Positions 24,740 through 33,493 of a stretch of DNA of 64,000 nt are shown one piece after another. This DNA comes from Mediterranea massiliensis (GTDB lineage Bacteria; Bacteroidota; Bacteroidia; Bacteroidales; Bacteroidaceae), in assembly GCF_900128475.1 (NCBI RefSeq), contig NZ_LT635838.1, positions 746,536 to 810,535 of the forward strand. Direction: 5' to 3'. The notes beneath the pieces were generated by a model, which had not been told where the DNA came from, did no database searches, and worked only from the letters and a program-made list of their open reading frames with translations. The number at the start of each line of letters is the position of its first letter. Within the stretch, counting starts at the first letter, position 1. Made by a program: the position numbers and the translations under genes.

Positions 24740-25575
24740 AAAAGACGTATCTGTCAGCCCCGCTGCCATTCGTGGGCCAAAAGCGCATGTTCGCACGCAA
24801 GTTTATGAAAGTATTGGAACAATATCCGGAAAGCACGGTATTCGTTGACCTTTTCGGCGGTTCCGGCCTGTTATCACACATCACCAAACGATGCAAGCCG
24901 GAAGCCACGGTCATATACAACGATTTCGACAATTACCACAAGCGGTTGGAAAACATCCCAAGGACAAACCGGCTGATCGCCGACCTGCGTGCCATGGTAG
25001 GGAATTCCGTTCCACGGCACAAGACCATAACCGGAGAACTGCGTGAGCGCATCTTCAGCCGTATCCTCCAGGAGGAGCACGAGACCGGTTACGTGGACTT
25101 CATCACCCTGTCCTCCTCTTTGATGTTCTCCATGAAATATAAACTGAACGTACCGGAGATGCGGAAGGAAGCCCTTTATAACAACATCCGGAAAGCGGAC
25201 TATCCGGAGTGCACGGATTATCTGGAGGGGCTGGAAATCGTCTCCTGCGATTACAAGGAGCTGTTCAACCGGTACAAAGACACGCCGGGCGTGGTGTTCC
25301 TGGTGGACCCGCCGTACCTTTCCACCGACGTGGGTACTTACAATATGAGTTGGCGTATGTCGGATTACCTCGACGTGCTGAACGTGCTATCCGGGCATCC
25401 GTTCGTCTATTTCACCTCAAACAAATCCTCCATCCTGGAGCTGTGCGAATGGATCGGGAAAAACAAAAACATCGGCAACCCGTTCGAGGGATGTACCCGG
25501 ATGGAGTTCAACGCCCACATAAACTACAGCTCATCCTACACGGACATGATGCTGTTCAAAAAAGAGGCTGCCTGA
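24736..25575 (+). CDS. Dam-like DNA adenine methyltransferase
   Basis: 279 aa. Motif X 'PFVGQKRMF' (11-19), SAM-binding motif I 'FVDLFGGSGLLS' (36-47) and catalytic 'DPPY' (191-194) in this order are those of alpha-class N6-adenine methyltransferases (Dam family). No matching restriction gene is nearby, so it is an orphan phage enzyme, probably guarding phage DNA against host restriction. It is coupled to the thymidylate-synthase-like gene by a 4-bp overlap. Confidence 0.88.
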   Translation: MKKTYLSAPLPFVGQKRMFARKFMKVLEQYPESTVFVDLFGGSGLLSHITKRCKPEATVIYNDFDNYHKRLENIPRTNRLIADLRAMVGNSVPRHKTITGELRERIFSRILQEEHETGYVDFITLSSSLMFSMKYKLNVPEMRKEALYNNIRKADYPECTDYLEGLEIVSCDYKELFNRYKDTPGVVFLVDPPYLSTDVGTYNMSWRMSDYLDVLNVLSGHPFVYFTSNKSSILELCEWIGKNKNIGNPFEGCTRMEFNAHINYSSSYTDMMLFKKEAA

Positions 25576-25604
25576 CGGCGTTTCTTTGCCCCCTGTTGAA
25601 ATAG

Positions 25605-25640
25605 AAAGCCTCCGGCGGTAATTTGTCCGCCGGAGGCTTT
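25605..25640. terminator. Bidirectional intrinsic terminator
   Basis: A perfect 14-bp stem, AAAGCCTCCGGCGG / CCGCCGGAGGCTTT, with an 8-nt loop. It lies between the convergent methyltransferase (+) and the virion gene ending at 25660 (-), and has T-runs in both directions. Confidence 0.9.
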
Positions 25641-25659
25641 ACTGTCCGAACATGGCCGT

Positions 25660-26100
25660 TTATCGAAGCCGTTTGAAGGCCACGCACGAATACACCTCGA
25701 TATTTTCCACGATCTCCTCGTGGTTGTGGTTCGTCTGGCTCTCCACAAGGTCAAATGCCATGAAAGTATCGCCATCCATGCACGAGAGCCGCTCATGTAT
25801 CAGTTCCGGCAGGTCAAACACCTCCAACGCCTCTTCCTTGAACGGACTGCCCTCGTTGGCTGCACCGGCCCAGTCCGTCACGATATGCAGTTTCACTTCC
25901 GGTTCGGCCCGATATTCCACCCCGTCCACAATCGCGTTCCAGCGTATCGGGCAGAACTCCACGAACACGGCAGGGCGTTCCCAATTCTCCTCCTGCTCGA
26001 TAAACTCCACATTGTGGTTCCACAGGTCGATGTGTTTTATCAAGCCTCCGCCCACCTCCTTCAGCTCCTTGCAGAGCATATTATAAAGTTCCTTTCTCAT
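25660..26100 (-). CDS. Phage virion protein near gpG (Mu gp37-like region)
   Basis: 146 aa. Sequence 'MLCKELKEVGGGLIKHIDLW', 'ENWERPAVFVEFCPIRWNAI', 'LVESQTNHNHEEIVENIEVY' is a small alpha/beta protein like tail-terminator or neck proteins. It overlaps the gpG-like gene by 4 bp and closes the leftward early/middle operon. Assignment as a head-tail or tail-completion protein is by context. Confidence 0.6.
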   Translation of the reverse strand: MRKELYNMLCKELKEVGGGLIKHIDLWNHNVEFIEQEENWERPAVFVEFCPIRWNAIVDGVEYRAEPEVKLHIVTDWAGAANEGSPFKEEALEVFDLPELIHERLSCMDGDTFMAFDLVESQTNHNHEEIVENIEVYSCVAFKRLR

Positions 26101-26666
26101 TTCCGTCTTATGTCAAATTCAACATTGAAATATTCCGTTATATTTTCCTCTATGATTTCACGGACAGCCTTCTCCACTTCGGGAGAAACCCCCAAGAAAC
26201 GCCTTCGGGGAATCTTGATCATGCTGCCCTCCTTTTTCAAGGCCATGAACTTCCAGAACTCCGCCTCGCCGGTCAGCTGCACGGTACGTTTGTCCTTGCG
26301 TTTCTCTCCATTCTTCCTGCGTCCGAAAGAACCGGTCGCCTCGTAGTATTTATGCCAAAAGTAACGCTTCATCTTTTTTGTCACCCTTATCTCCCCGCCG
26401 TCATTGTGAATGGCCGCATACGAAAGGTCGGTGTAAAACGTGATGCTGTTCTCCGTGGTCCGGCTGGAAACGCTCCGCCTGAGCCGGCCGGTATCTATCA
26501 AAATAGAACCTCCGGGACGTGTCGGGCTTTTACGCCGCTGCCATGCCTCGGAGAAAAAAGCCTGACGCTCAAAATTACGGTCGAACTCATCTGTCATCTC
26601 CACCCGGATATCCTGCAGGATCCGGGCGATTATCTTCTGCACGTCCTTGTTCATAGTCATCGTCAT
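26097..26666 (-). CDS. Mu gpG-like virion morphogenesis protein
   Basis: 189 aa with starts possible at 26666, 26660 or 26654. 'AWQRRKSPTRPGGSILIDTG', 'RLRRSVSSRTTENSITFYTD' and 'LSYAAIHNDGGEIRVTKKMK' are the pattern of the phage virion morphogenesis/tail completion family that includes Mu gpG. The start lies inside the end of the preceding gene (80-bp overlap). Confidence 0.85.
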   Translation of the reverse strand: MTMTMNKDVQKIIARILQDIRVEMTDEFDRNFERQAFFSEAWQRRKSPTRPGGSILIDTGRLRRSVSSRTTENSITFYTDLSYAAIHNDGGEIRVTKKMKRYFWHKYYEATGSFGRRKNGEKRKDKRTVQLTGEAEFWKFMALKKEGSMIKIPRRRFLGVSPEVEKAVREIIEENITEYFNVEFDIRRK

Positions 26667-26889
26667 TAAAGAGTAAAAGCTGGCGGGTCTCCTCGTCAGC
26701 TATCTTCTTGCTCGCATCCGCGCTCGCGTTGAGTATATTGTAGAATGTACGTTCGGTAACGGCATATACAGGATATACGTACCGCCGCCAGATCTCGCGG
26801 TTCGGTACACCGCGTTTGGCATATTGGTCGTATATCCTGTTTATCTCCTCCACACGTTTCTCATAACTTACTCCGCGTCGCTTTGCCAT
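26587..26889 (-). CDS. Small basic/acidic phage protein, 100 aa
   Basis: Starts MAKRRGVSYEKRVEEINRIY. The first 70 residues are helical with a possible HTH ('YDQYAKRGVPNREIWRRYVY'); the C-terminus is acidic and disordered, where it overlaps the next gene. It belongs to the Mu-like early operon. Function unknown; a terminase- or HTH-like regulator cannot be excluded. Confidence 0.65.
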   Translation of the reverse strand: MAKRRGVSYEKRVEEINRIYDQYAKRGVPNREIWRRYVYPVYAVTERTFYNILNASADASKKIADEETRQLLLFNDDDYEQGRAEDNRPDPAGYPGGDDR

Positions 26890-26892
26890 CGC

Positions 26893-27123
26893 TTACTCCT
26901 TCTTTGGATTATATGGTTGAATATCCAGTTCCATCTTCGCGCTCACTATCACCCGGCCGCTGCCGCCACACTGGGGACAAGCCTCCTCGGTAATATTCAC
27001 TTTCTTTTTTCTGAAAATCCGGGAAGGAAGTTCGGTCGTTCTCTGTACGACACCCGTGCCGCGACAAGCACGGCACAAGGCTACTTTGGGGCTCTTCTCT
27101 ACATTCTGTATCATACTCTTCAT
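26893..27123 (-). CDS. Zinc-ribbon protein with two CxxCxGxG motifs
   Basis: 76 aa from ATG 27123 (MKSMIQNVEKSPKVALCRAC). Two DnaJ-type motifs, 'CRACRGTG' and 'CPQCGGSG', would bind one zinc. No J-domain. It starts 3 bp after the DUF3164 gene ends. Role in the phage unknown. Confidence 0.75.
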   Translation of the reverse strand: MKSMIQNVEKSPKVALCRACRGTGVVQRTTELPSRIFRKKKVNITEEACPQCGGSGRVIVSAKMELDIQPYNPKKE

Positions 27124-27125
27124 TT

Positions 27126-27791
27126 TTAGGATTCTGTCATACCCAACGGGATGGGCTTCCACATCCCGTTATTGTCTCTTATCTCAGCTCTGATGAACTG
27201 CTTGCTCACCTCCGGCTGGTAACTCTCCTCGATGATGCGCACGCCTTCCATGAAACGCTCGTCACCGGTTTCCATCGCTACCTTGCGCAATTGAACGATG
27301 CGCGAGGCTTTCAACGTACCTTTGGCATCACGTGCCAACAGGCGGAGAACCATGCTCACCAGCGCCTTGGTCTTTTCGTCCTTGGCGAGGCTTTCGATAT
27401 ACTCCTTCACAATGGCAATTCCGTCCTCCACCGTATCGCGGTAACCGTCTGTCACATACACGCCCAACGTGATACGCTTGCTTCCCTCGCTGTTGGTGAA
27501 TGTGTGACTGCGCTGATCGTCCTTTGCTTTCGTCTTGAACAGGTCGGACTTCATTTCAAGGATGGTCTTGAAATTCTCCATCACCGTCCGCTTGCTCTCC
27601 TTGATGCGCTCGCTGATACCCAGCAACACCGGAATAGAGCGTTCGATCTCCTCGTCCACCATCTGCTTATACATCTCGCGGTCGGCTCTCGCCTTCTCTT
27701 CCGCGACTTTCTTGGCTTTCGCCTGACGGAAGGCATCAAACTCCGCCTTCTCGGTTTCCGTCATTACGACGGTCTGGTTCTTCTCTTCCAT
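27126..27791 (-). CDS. DUF3164 family Mu-like phage protein
   Basis: 221 aa. The pattern 'KMVDEEIERSIPVLLGISER'-like opening, 'FTNSEGSKRITLGVYVTDGY' and 'ILEMKSDLFKTKAKDDQRSH' is characteristic of DUF3164 proteins, found in Mu-like prophages between the transposition genes and gemA/virion genes. The N-terminal third is a charged coiled coil. Function unknown, probably linked to replication. Confidence 0.8.
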   Translation of the reverse strand: MEEKNQTVVMTETEKAEFDAFRQAKAKKVAEEKARADREMYKQMVDEEIERSIPVLLGISERIKESKRTVMENFKTILEMKSDLFKTKAKDDQRSHTFTNSEGSKRITLGVYVTDGYRDTVEDGIAIVKEYIESLAKDEKTKALVSMVLRLLARDAKGTLKASRIVQLRKVAMETGDERFMEGVRIIEESYQPEVSKQFIRAEIRDNNGMWKPIPLGMTES

Positions 27792-27819
27792 AATTCAAAT
27801 CGTTTTTGTTGTTAATCCA

Positions 27820-28020
27820 TCAATTCTCATACTCCTCACCATAATCTGGCGTTTCCAACTCGCTTTCCAACAGGGCTTCCTCATATTTCTCATAAGACCA
27901 CTCGTTCAGCCTGTTGAAAAACTCTTCCCGATCATCCCGGTCCATTTCCGGGAACACGTCAAGTATCTGGTTCTTGACATTCTCAAGCAGTTCATTAAAT
28001 CTCTTATCCATATCCGTCAA
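27820..28020 (-). CDS. Small acidic early protein, 66 aa
   Basis: Strongly acidic and helical (MTDMDKRFNELLENVKNQIL…). Overlaps the GemA-like gene by 4 bp (ATGA), so translation is coupled. No recognised family. Confidence 0.65.
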   Translation of the reverse strand: MTDMDKRFNELLENVKNQILDVFPEMDRDDREEFFNRLNEWSYEKYEEALLESELETPDYGEEYEN

Positions 28021-28508
28021 TTTTTAGGGGCTTTGGTGTCTATGAGCATATAGGTCACCGCCGCCGGTTGTTTTACTTCCTCTTTCTTTTTTTCCTTGAG
28101 CCCGCCCTTGCGCCGGATAGAGCGCAGCTTTACAGCCAGTTGTTCCAGTTCGTCCGAAGAGATTTGACTGAACGCCTTTCCCGCAATCCGGGGATTCCGG
28201 CAGAAGTCATTGACACGCGCCCAGTCCGAAGTGTCGATTCCCATTTTTTGCATGAGTCTCAAACACACGCTGCGCCAATATTTAAGTTCCTCCTGCATCT
28301 TCTGACGACGCTCGTCCACACCGGCCAATTTCTCCAATCCCTCACAACAGGTCTTATATTCAAGCCTCGTCATATCACGAAGACTGTCTGTCCGGTTCCA
28401 TGTATACTGCAACACGATGGACTTCTTGAACTCTTCCCGGTCTCCGTTGAACGGCAGCTTGTTGAACAAAGCGTAAAACCGGGCGAAATTGGTTACTTCC
28501 TGTGCCAT
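28017..28508 (-). CDS. GemA/DUF1018-like regulatory protein (Mu gp16-like)
   Basis: 163 aa. The C-terminal half, 'RLMQKMGIDTSDWARVNDFC' and 'AFSQISSDELEQLAVKLRSI', has the pattern of the GemA family, which in Mu modulates host gene expression and DNA supercoiling during lytic growth. The order downstream of A and B agrees with Mu. The N-terminal half is helical and less typical. Confidence 0.65.
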   Translation of the reverse strand: MAQEVTNFARFYALFNKLPFNGDREEFKKSIVLQYTWNRTDSLRDMTRLEYKTCCEGLEKLAGVDERRQKMQEELKYWRSVCLRLMQKMGIDTSDWARVNDFCRNPRIAGKAFSQISSDELEQLAVKLRSIRRKGGLKEKKKEEVKQPAAVTYMLIDTKAPKN

Positions 28509-28509
28509 A

Positions 28510-28743
28510 TCATCCTTTCACTTTTTTCTCCACCGAAAGGATAGCCAGACTTATCATCATAAGTTTTACAGACTGACTGTCCTCCTCAAGCAAATCAATA
28601 TCCGCAACCACAGGCTCACCGCTCATGGCATTCCATACTTGCTCTACCTCTTCCGTCTTCTTTTGGTTCATCAAAAAGAGATACGCATCATACTCGGAAC
28701 GATCAAACTCAAATACGACCTGAACTTTCTGTTTTTCTTCCAT
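28510..28743 (-). CDS. Small early phage protein, 77 aa
   Basis: ATG 28743 (MEEKQKVQVVFEFDRSEYDA) chosen because the longer frame runs into the preceding gene. Acidic, alpha/beta, ends VEKKVKG 2 bp before the next start. No family recognised. Confidence 0.6.
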   Translation of the reverse strand: MEEKQKVQVVFEFDRSEYDAYLFLMNQKKTEEVEQVWNAMSGEPVVADIDLLEEDSQSVKLMMISLAILSVEKKVKG

Positions 28744-28751
28744 AGTTCCTA

Positions 28752-28967
28752 TCATTTATTGTTTTCTTTCTTCGTTACTTCATATCCTTTTTCTTTAAGA
28801 TACGTTGCCACATAATCATCATTGCCAAGGTCATTCAGCACATCAAAAAGATAACTTGACACATACCCTGCAACGGCATGTGCCGATGCATAATCAATTT
28901 TTTCAGAGATAAACTCCACCTTCTTGGTTCTACCCAATCCTCGAAATGCTTTTTCAATGTCATTCAT
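28752..28967 (-). CDS. Small early phage protein, 71 aa
   Basis: ATG 28967 (MNDIEKAFRGLGRTKKVEFI) preferred; an upstream start would overlap the DUF4406-like gene. Helical, soluble. Function unknown. Confidence 0.6.
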   Translation of the reverse strand: MNDIEKAFRGLGRTKKVEFISEKIDYASAHAVAGYVSSYLFDVLNDLGNDDYVATYLKEKGYEVTKKENNK

Positions 28968-28986
28968 AATTCTATATTTTAAACTG

Positions 28987-29283
28987 TTATTCAAACAATA
29001 CTTTAATGCCGCATGAACTCGCCACGTCAAGTTCCAGCTTCGCGCCTTTACTCAGTTCCCAGTCCTTCAGCATATAGATATACTCACAATCCAGAAGCAG
29101 GGCGATATCCGCCCGCATGTGCTCTCTCCAATGGGCCTCATCCGGCAGCCCGTTCTTAAAAGGATTGACCGGGGAAAAGCCCATATTTCTCAAATTCTGT
29201 TCCGCATTGGCAAACGCACCCTTGCGCTCGTCAATGTTATAGTGGGCTATTGCCCCGCTGATGTAAACCTTGTCTTTTTCCAT
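28987..29283 (-). CDS. DUF4406-like protein
   Basis: 98 aa from ATG 29283, 1 bp after the ATPase stop. 'KVYISGAIAHYN', 'FANAEQNLRNMGFSPVNPF', 'MRADIALLLDCEYIYMLKDW' and 'SKGAKLELDVASSCGI' are the DUF4406 pattern, a Rossmann-like fold related to nucleoside deoxyribosyltransferases. It lies in the early operon next to an ATPase. A nucleotide-salvage role is possible. Confidence 0.8.
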   Translation of the reverse strand: MEKDKVYISGAIAHYNIDERKGAFANAEQNLRNMGFSPVNPFKNGLPDEAHWREHMRADIALLLDCEYIYMLKDWELSKGAKLELDVASSCGIKVLFE

Positions 29284-29284
29284 A

Positions 29285-29905
29285 TCACAAATTATTACTC
29301 GTTTGAATGATTCCTTCTTCCCACACCACATAATAGCTGCCGGCCTCACCGATGGCACGGCCTTGACAATACGCCTTATAACCGACCACCCGGATCTTCA
29401 TGTCGCAGATATAACGCAAACGGATCGCACCGCCTCCCATCGGCTGGCTCTTCTTTTCCTGGCTGATCCAGATGAAGCACTTTTTCGGAAAACGCTTCAT
29501 CAAGGCTACCGCATCCGGATACTCCCATTCCGACACCTGATACGAATCCACGATGATAAACTTCGGGGATTTCGGCTTCTTTAATCGGTCTATCAGTTCC
29601 TCATAGGTCTCGTCCACAACCACACGGAACTTACCTTGCACCTCGTTCATCTTCAAATATTCCATACGGCGTTGGAATGTCTGGTTCACGCCCTCTTCAT
29701 AACTCAAGTACAACACAAGGCCGTATTTGCACAGTTCCTTGCCAAGCTGCATCACAAAGCTGCTCTTTCCGCTGGCACTGGCACCGCTGATGAACCAGGA
29801 GGCATTCTCCGCAGGGAACCCGAAAGGCTTGTTCCATTTCTCGCCCCACGGCAACGTCACCCATTTCTTGGCGGCTATGTCTTTCGGACTATATGCTCGT
29901 TTCAT
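29285..29905 (-). CDS. RecA-fold ATPase, early operon
   Basis: 206 aa. Walker A 'GASASGKSS' (41-49), Walker B-like 'KFIIVDSYQ' and 'CFIWISQEKKSQPMGGGAIR' give a single-domain RecA/DnaB-type ATPase. It lies after MuB and a 75-aa protein, overlapping the latter by 4 bp. In a transposable phage it may help replication loading or strand exchange; no specific family named. Confidence 0.75.
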   Translation of the reverse strand: MKRAYSPKDIAAKKWVTLPWGEKWNKPFGFPAENASWFISGASASGKSSFVMQLGKELCKYGLVLYLSYEEGVNQTFQRRMEYLKMNEVQGKFRVVVDETYEELIDRLKKPKSPKFIIVDSYQVSEWEYPDAVALMKRFPKKCFIWISQEKKSQPMGGGAIRLRYICDMKIRVVGYKAYCQGRAIGEAGSYYVVWEEGIIQTSNNL

Positions 29906-30129
29906 GACTCTTTTTCTATTGATTCAATCCTATATTTCAGAAACCCTTTGATGATATGCGGAGGATGGTGTATCGGGCAGAATTGCCCTACGTAAAGCCC
30001 CCAATACGGGACATAAGCATCTTTCCATATTTCATTTTGAAATGGTCCGGCTTCCTCCACAAGACCACCTTCATTTACTTTGAGCCATAACAGGTCTTGG
30101 CCTTTGTCCTCTAAAACTATCTTAACCAT
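29902..30129 (-). CDS. Small early phage protein, 75 aa
   Basis: MVKIVLEDKGQDLLWLKVNE…, with Trp/Tyr-rich centre and 'CPIHHPPHIIKG'. Overlaps the ATPase by 4 bp and follows MuB by 3 bp. No family recognised. Confidence 0.65.
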   Translation of the reverse strand: MVKIVLEDKGQDLLWLKVNEGGLVEEAGPFQNEIWKDAYVPYWGLYVGQFCPIHHPPHIIKGFLKYRIESIEKES

Positions 30130-30132
30130 TTC

Positions 30133-31005
30133 CTATGCCATTTTAAGTTTCTCTATCTCGGTATATACTCGCCTCAGACCTCCACGTGTCTTGCGTACAA
30201 TCTGCGCTATATCCGCACCTGCCGGGGCATTTACTTTAGCCACCGTCCGAGCTTGGGCATTCAAAAACGCCTCACGCTCCTTGCCGTCATCAGGTGTCAC
30301 CTTGCTGTAACGGTCTCCATAACGGCTCAACATCTCGGTATAGCCCACTTTCTTACATTCTATCGAACGGTTGATCTTTTCTTTCAAACCATCCGCACCC
30401 ATCATATACCAGGCACAACTGCGTTCGGTGGCATTCCACAAAGCCTTCAGCTCAAGGAACGCCTCATACTGCAAATCCCCGGCCTCGTCCAAAATAATAA
30501 GCGGATTCTCAATGGAACGGAGGTAATAAGTCAAATCCTCGTATACATCGCTATATTTACCTTTGGCATCCACTCCGAACTCCGCAGCTATCTTACGCAC
30601 CAGCTTCAGCTTGGTCTTCACCTGCGAGCAGTCGATATACACGGCATTCTTGTGGTTCTGCACATAATACCTTGCGGTAAAAGTTTTTCCGATGTTTGGA
30701 ATGTCGCATAGGATAGCCGACAGGCTCGACTGCTGGGAGAACTCCAGCTGGGCGGTTATATACTCGAACGTGGCGGTCTTGGCAACCTTCCACTCCATAT
30801 CGGCACGGAGGCTCACACCCAAACGACGGGCTATACTTATCCAGTTGGCATCACTAAGAGCCTTGTCCGTCTGTCCGTTCTTAATGGCACTGTACACCGA
30901 TGTGCTGATGCCAAGGGAAGCGGCGTGTTTGGCGTCACTCGGATAGTTCGCACGGTTGGCGGCTACCGCTCCCAAAATCTTCTGTTTTTGCGCTTCTGTA
31001 ATCAT
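30133..31005 (-). CDS. MuB-like transposition target ATPase
   Basis: 290 aa. N-terminal HTH ('HAASLGISTSVYSAIKNGQT', residues 28-47) as in MuB. AAA+ motifs follow: Walker A 'DIPNIGKT' (101-108), Walker B 'LIILDEAGD' (169-177). The order A then B matches Mu. It would bind target DNA, activate the transposase and give target immunity. It starts 39 bp after the transposase gene. Confidence 0.9.
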   Translation of the reverse strand: MITEAQKQKILGAVAANRANYPSDAKHAASLGISTSVYSAIKNGQTDKALSDANWISIARRLGVSLRADMEWKVAKTATFEYITAQLEFSQQSSLSAILCDIPNIGKTFTARYYVQNHKNAVYIDCSQVKTKLKLVRKIAAEFGVDAKGKYSDVYEDLTYYLRSIENPLIILDEAGDLQYEAFLELKALWNATERSCAWYMMGADGLKEKINRSIECKKVGYTEMLSRYGDRYSKVTPDDGKEREAFLNAQARTVAKVNAPAGADIAQIVRKTRGGLRRVYTEIEKLKMA

Positions 31006-31043
31006 AATTCAAACGCTGTTATAATGTTATTCTAATCGTATTC

Positions 31044-33062
31044 TTACATATCTCCAATAGCCATTGCCGCCATATTGGTCGGCTGCCATTCGTAAGCTTC
31101 ATCGGGTTCTTCAGGAACAGGTGCCGTAGGTAATACAAGGCTTTCCGTTTCCTCATCTTCTTCCTCACGTTGGACCGGTGCCACACCTACCTGACCGATA
31201 GCGTTATCACGTACCCATTTGTCAAAGTGACTCATTATCTTTGCCTGTTCCGTATAAGCTGCCTTATCTTCTTCGGTCTGTTCCGCCATTACACGGCTAT
31301 AAGTCACAACCGGGCGCACCTTGTCGATGTAGCGGTCATTCTGATACAGGAACACATCGGTCGGTTTGCCTTCCTCATCCGGCAAATAGAAAGCCGTCAC
31401 CTTGCGGTTATTAGGCTCCAACTTCTCAAGAACCTCCGGACCGCTCAGCCACCAGTCAGCGTACGCCACACGTACCGTACTGTTCCGTCTCACGCTTGTT
31501 TCCACCCTCTCGCCGATATAACGGCTCAGGGTCAGTTTGTCAAGCGGGCGCAGAGTCGGGTTGATCCTCGCCACAAGCACGTCCCAGCGGGTCATGCCCG
31601 GATATTTCTTCTGGTTGGGGTGCAGCGTGTTGTTCCATTCAGCACAATCCCTGCGGTCATCTGCCACAAGTTCCTCAAACGTATAATATTTCCTATCCTC
31701 GTAGGTATGGTTCCCACTGTCGCTGATTTTCTTCTGATCCACACGCCGTGCCCCTTTACCGTACCAACGACCCACCCCTTCATGGTTCTTATGGGCGATG
31801 GTAGTCTTGAACGCACCGTTCAACGGCTCAGCATATTTGTCCTGAGAGTTCAACGGTGCACAAAAACGCACAAACTTGAACACCTCACCGGCTTTCAGGA
31901 AGCCCTCCTTGTACTTGCTCATCAAATGCTGCTCCACCTCGATACCGGCAGGCATCCCCCACCCGTTACGCTCAATCAGGCGGAACATATCCCGGAAACA
32001 GGCAACCACAAGGGCTTCGTCTTTATCACGGCCGTAAGCAAGCCCCACACGGCACTGGCTTACCACATCGTAGGCATAATAAGCATGTACGTATTCACCA
32101 CCCTTCATGCGACGCGGAAGATCCACGTCATCCATCGTAATCTGGGACAAGGAGAACTCTCCACTGTGGCGGTGCATGTGTGGCATTTGCTCGTGGTAGA
32201 ATTCCGACCACCCACGACGTTTTTTCTCTATGAGTACCTGGTTGGCCGGCTTGTTCAAGATGTTGCGAATGGTACTTTCGCTCAGTTCTTTCGGATCACC
32301 GTTCTTATCCGTAAAATCGTTATGGTTGAATATTTCCCCGGTTTCCAAATCCCATACCTCCAACTCACCGCACACAAAGGAGATATACATCTCGTGTACG
32401 TCACTGCCATAAGGCTGGTTCGGCAGCACCGTGATGCTCAGCACGAGACGCTCGGTCTTGTAATCCACTTTCCTCGCACACTGGTTACCGAACTTTCCAC
32501 TGATAAGGCACTCATAACCGTACTGCTTGTACTCGTTCACCTTCTTTCGGAAACGCAAGGTACTCGCCGGCAGATCATGCCCGAACTCTTCGCGCAGCGT
32601 CTCAATGGTAGTAGCCATCATGCTCCAATCATACTTCTCTCCCATTAACTTTCGATAATCACGACTACGATTGTACAACTTGATACAAGTATTCAGTACT
32701 GAAGCATTTATCGCATACTTTCTGGCAAGCTCGTCAGAAGCCTTATCGCTGGACTGCCGGGCAGCCCAATCCATAAAGAAAGCGACGGCAGCCTGATCAA
32801 GCTCGTAATTCGATATTATCCAGCCACGCAAAAGCACGGCATTGCCACCAGGATATTTCTCCTCGACTTTTTCTTTGTAAGAGGTAGGCAGACTATCAAT
32901 AACAATCAAAGCTCCATTTCCTTTCGCTCCACCACCACGACGTGCTACCTTTATCCGGCCACTGGATGCCATATACTTGTAATTCGGAACAGTCATTATT
33001 CCGCCATCAACAAGTTCACGAAACGATATGCAAAGTTTGTTATCGAAAAATTCCATACTCAC
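31044..33062 (-). CDS. MuA-like DDE transposase
   Basis: 672 aa. N-terminal end-binding region with basic HTH segments, then a catalytic core: 'ITMDDVDLPRRM' (~305-316, first Asp), 'GIEVEQHLMSKY' (~370-381, acidic residue at the second position) and 'DKYAEPLNGAFK' (~408-419, Glu). An acidic C-terminal tail ('REEEDEETESLVLP') probably contacts MuB. It makes the phage integrate and replicate by transposition. The second catalytic position appears as Glu in a context common to Bacteroides Mu-like enzymes. Confidence 0.92.
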   Translation of the reverse strand: MSMEFFDNKLCISFRELVDGGIMTVPNYKYMASSGRIKVARRGGGAKGNGALIVIDSLPTSYKEKVEEKYPGGNAVLLRGWIISNYELDQAAVAFFMDWAARQSSDKASDELARKYAINASVLNTCIKLYNRSRDYRKLMGEKYDWSMMATTIETLREEFGHDLPASTLRFRKKVNEYKQYGYECLISGKFGNQCARKVDYKTERLVLSITVLPNQPYGSDVHEMYISFVCGELEVWDLETGEIFNHNDFTDKNGDPKELSESTIRNILNKPANQVLIEKKRRGWSEFYHEQMPHMHRHSGEFSLSQITMDDVDLPRRMKGGEYVHAYYAYDVVSQCRVGLAYGRDKDEALVVACFRDMFRLIERNGWGMPAGIEVEQHLMSKYKEGFLKAGEVFKFVRFCAPLNSQDKYAEPLNGAFKTTIAHKNHEGVGRWYGKGARRVDQKKISDSGNHTYEDRKYYTFEELVADDRRDCAEWNNTLHPNQKKYPGMTRWDVLVARINPTLRPLDKLTLSRYIGERVETSVRRNSTVRVAYADWWLSGPEVLEKLEPNNRKVTAFYLPDEEGKPTDVFLYQNDRYIDKVRPVVTYSRVMAEQTEEDKAAYTEQAKIMSHFDKWVRDNAIGQVGVAPVQREEEDEETESLVLPTAPVPEEPDEAYEWQPTNMAAMAIGDM

Positions 33063-33068
33063 ACCTCC

Positions 33069-33431
33069 TTATTTCAATGCGGCCGCAAAATTTTGGATGC
33101 TGTCTATATTGGAAAATGTCACATTATCATAATGTCTCACCTCTTCCCCTTTATAAGTCACCACACCCGTGCTGTCGTTTTTACTGATCTCTAACAATGC
33201 GCCGTTCGGAAAATATTGGCGTATCACGTTATCATGGTCGTGTAGTGTCTCCATAACCGGAGCCACCGCCATTACAATACCACCACGCTCACGGGCGGCC
33301 TTCTGGATCCTACGGATGGTATCCGTATCCTGTTCAAAACGCAGGGCTTTCCAAACCGTCACGCTGCTTACGTTGAAAGCCTTGGCCAAAAACTGGCGAT
33401 CCTCACTTGTTACATGAATATACTTCTTCAT
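33069..33431 (-). CDS. HTH early regulator, 120 aa
   Basis: Residues ~10-45, 'DRQFLAKAFNVSSVTVWKAL' followed by 'DTDTIRRIQKAARERGG', form a helix-turn-helix. The C-terminal part is beta-rich. It lies 6 bp before the transposase in the place where Mu keeps early regulators (Ner region). Likely DNA-binding; target unknown. Confidence 0.7.
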   Translation of the reverse strand: MKKYIHVTSEDRQFLAKAFNVSSVTVWKALRFEQDTDTIRRIQKAARERGGIVMAVAPVMETLHDHDNVIRQYFPNGALLEISKNDSTGVVTYKGEEVRHYDNVTFSNIDSIQNFAAALK

Positions 33432-33493
33432 ATCTCACTTGATTTTAATATCCTAATTCGTTATATTTGTTGCGTTTAAAAAAAATAACCGAC

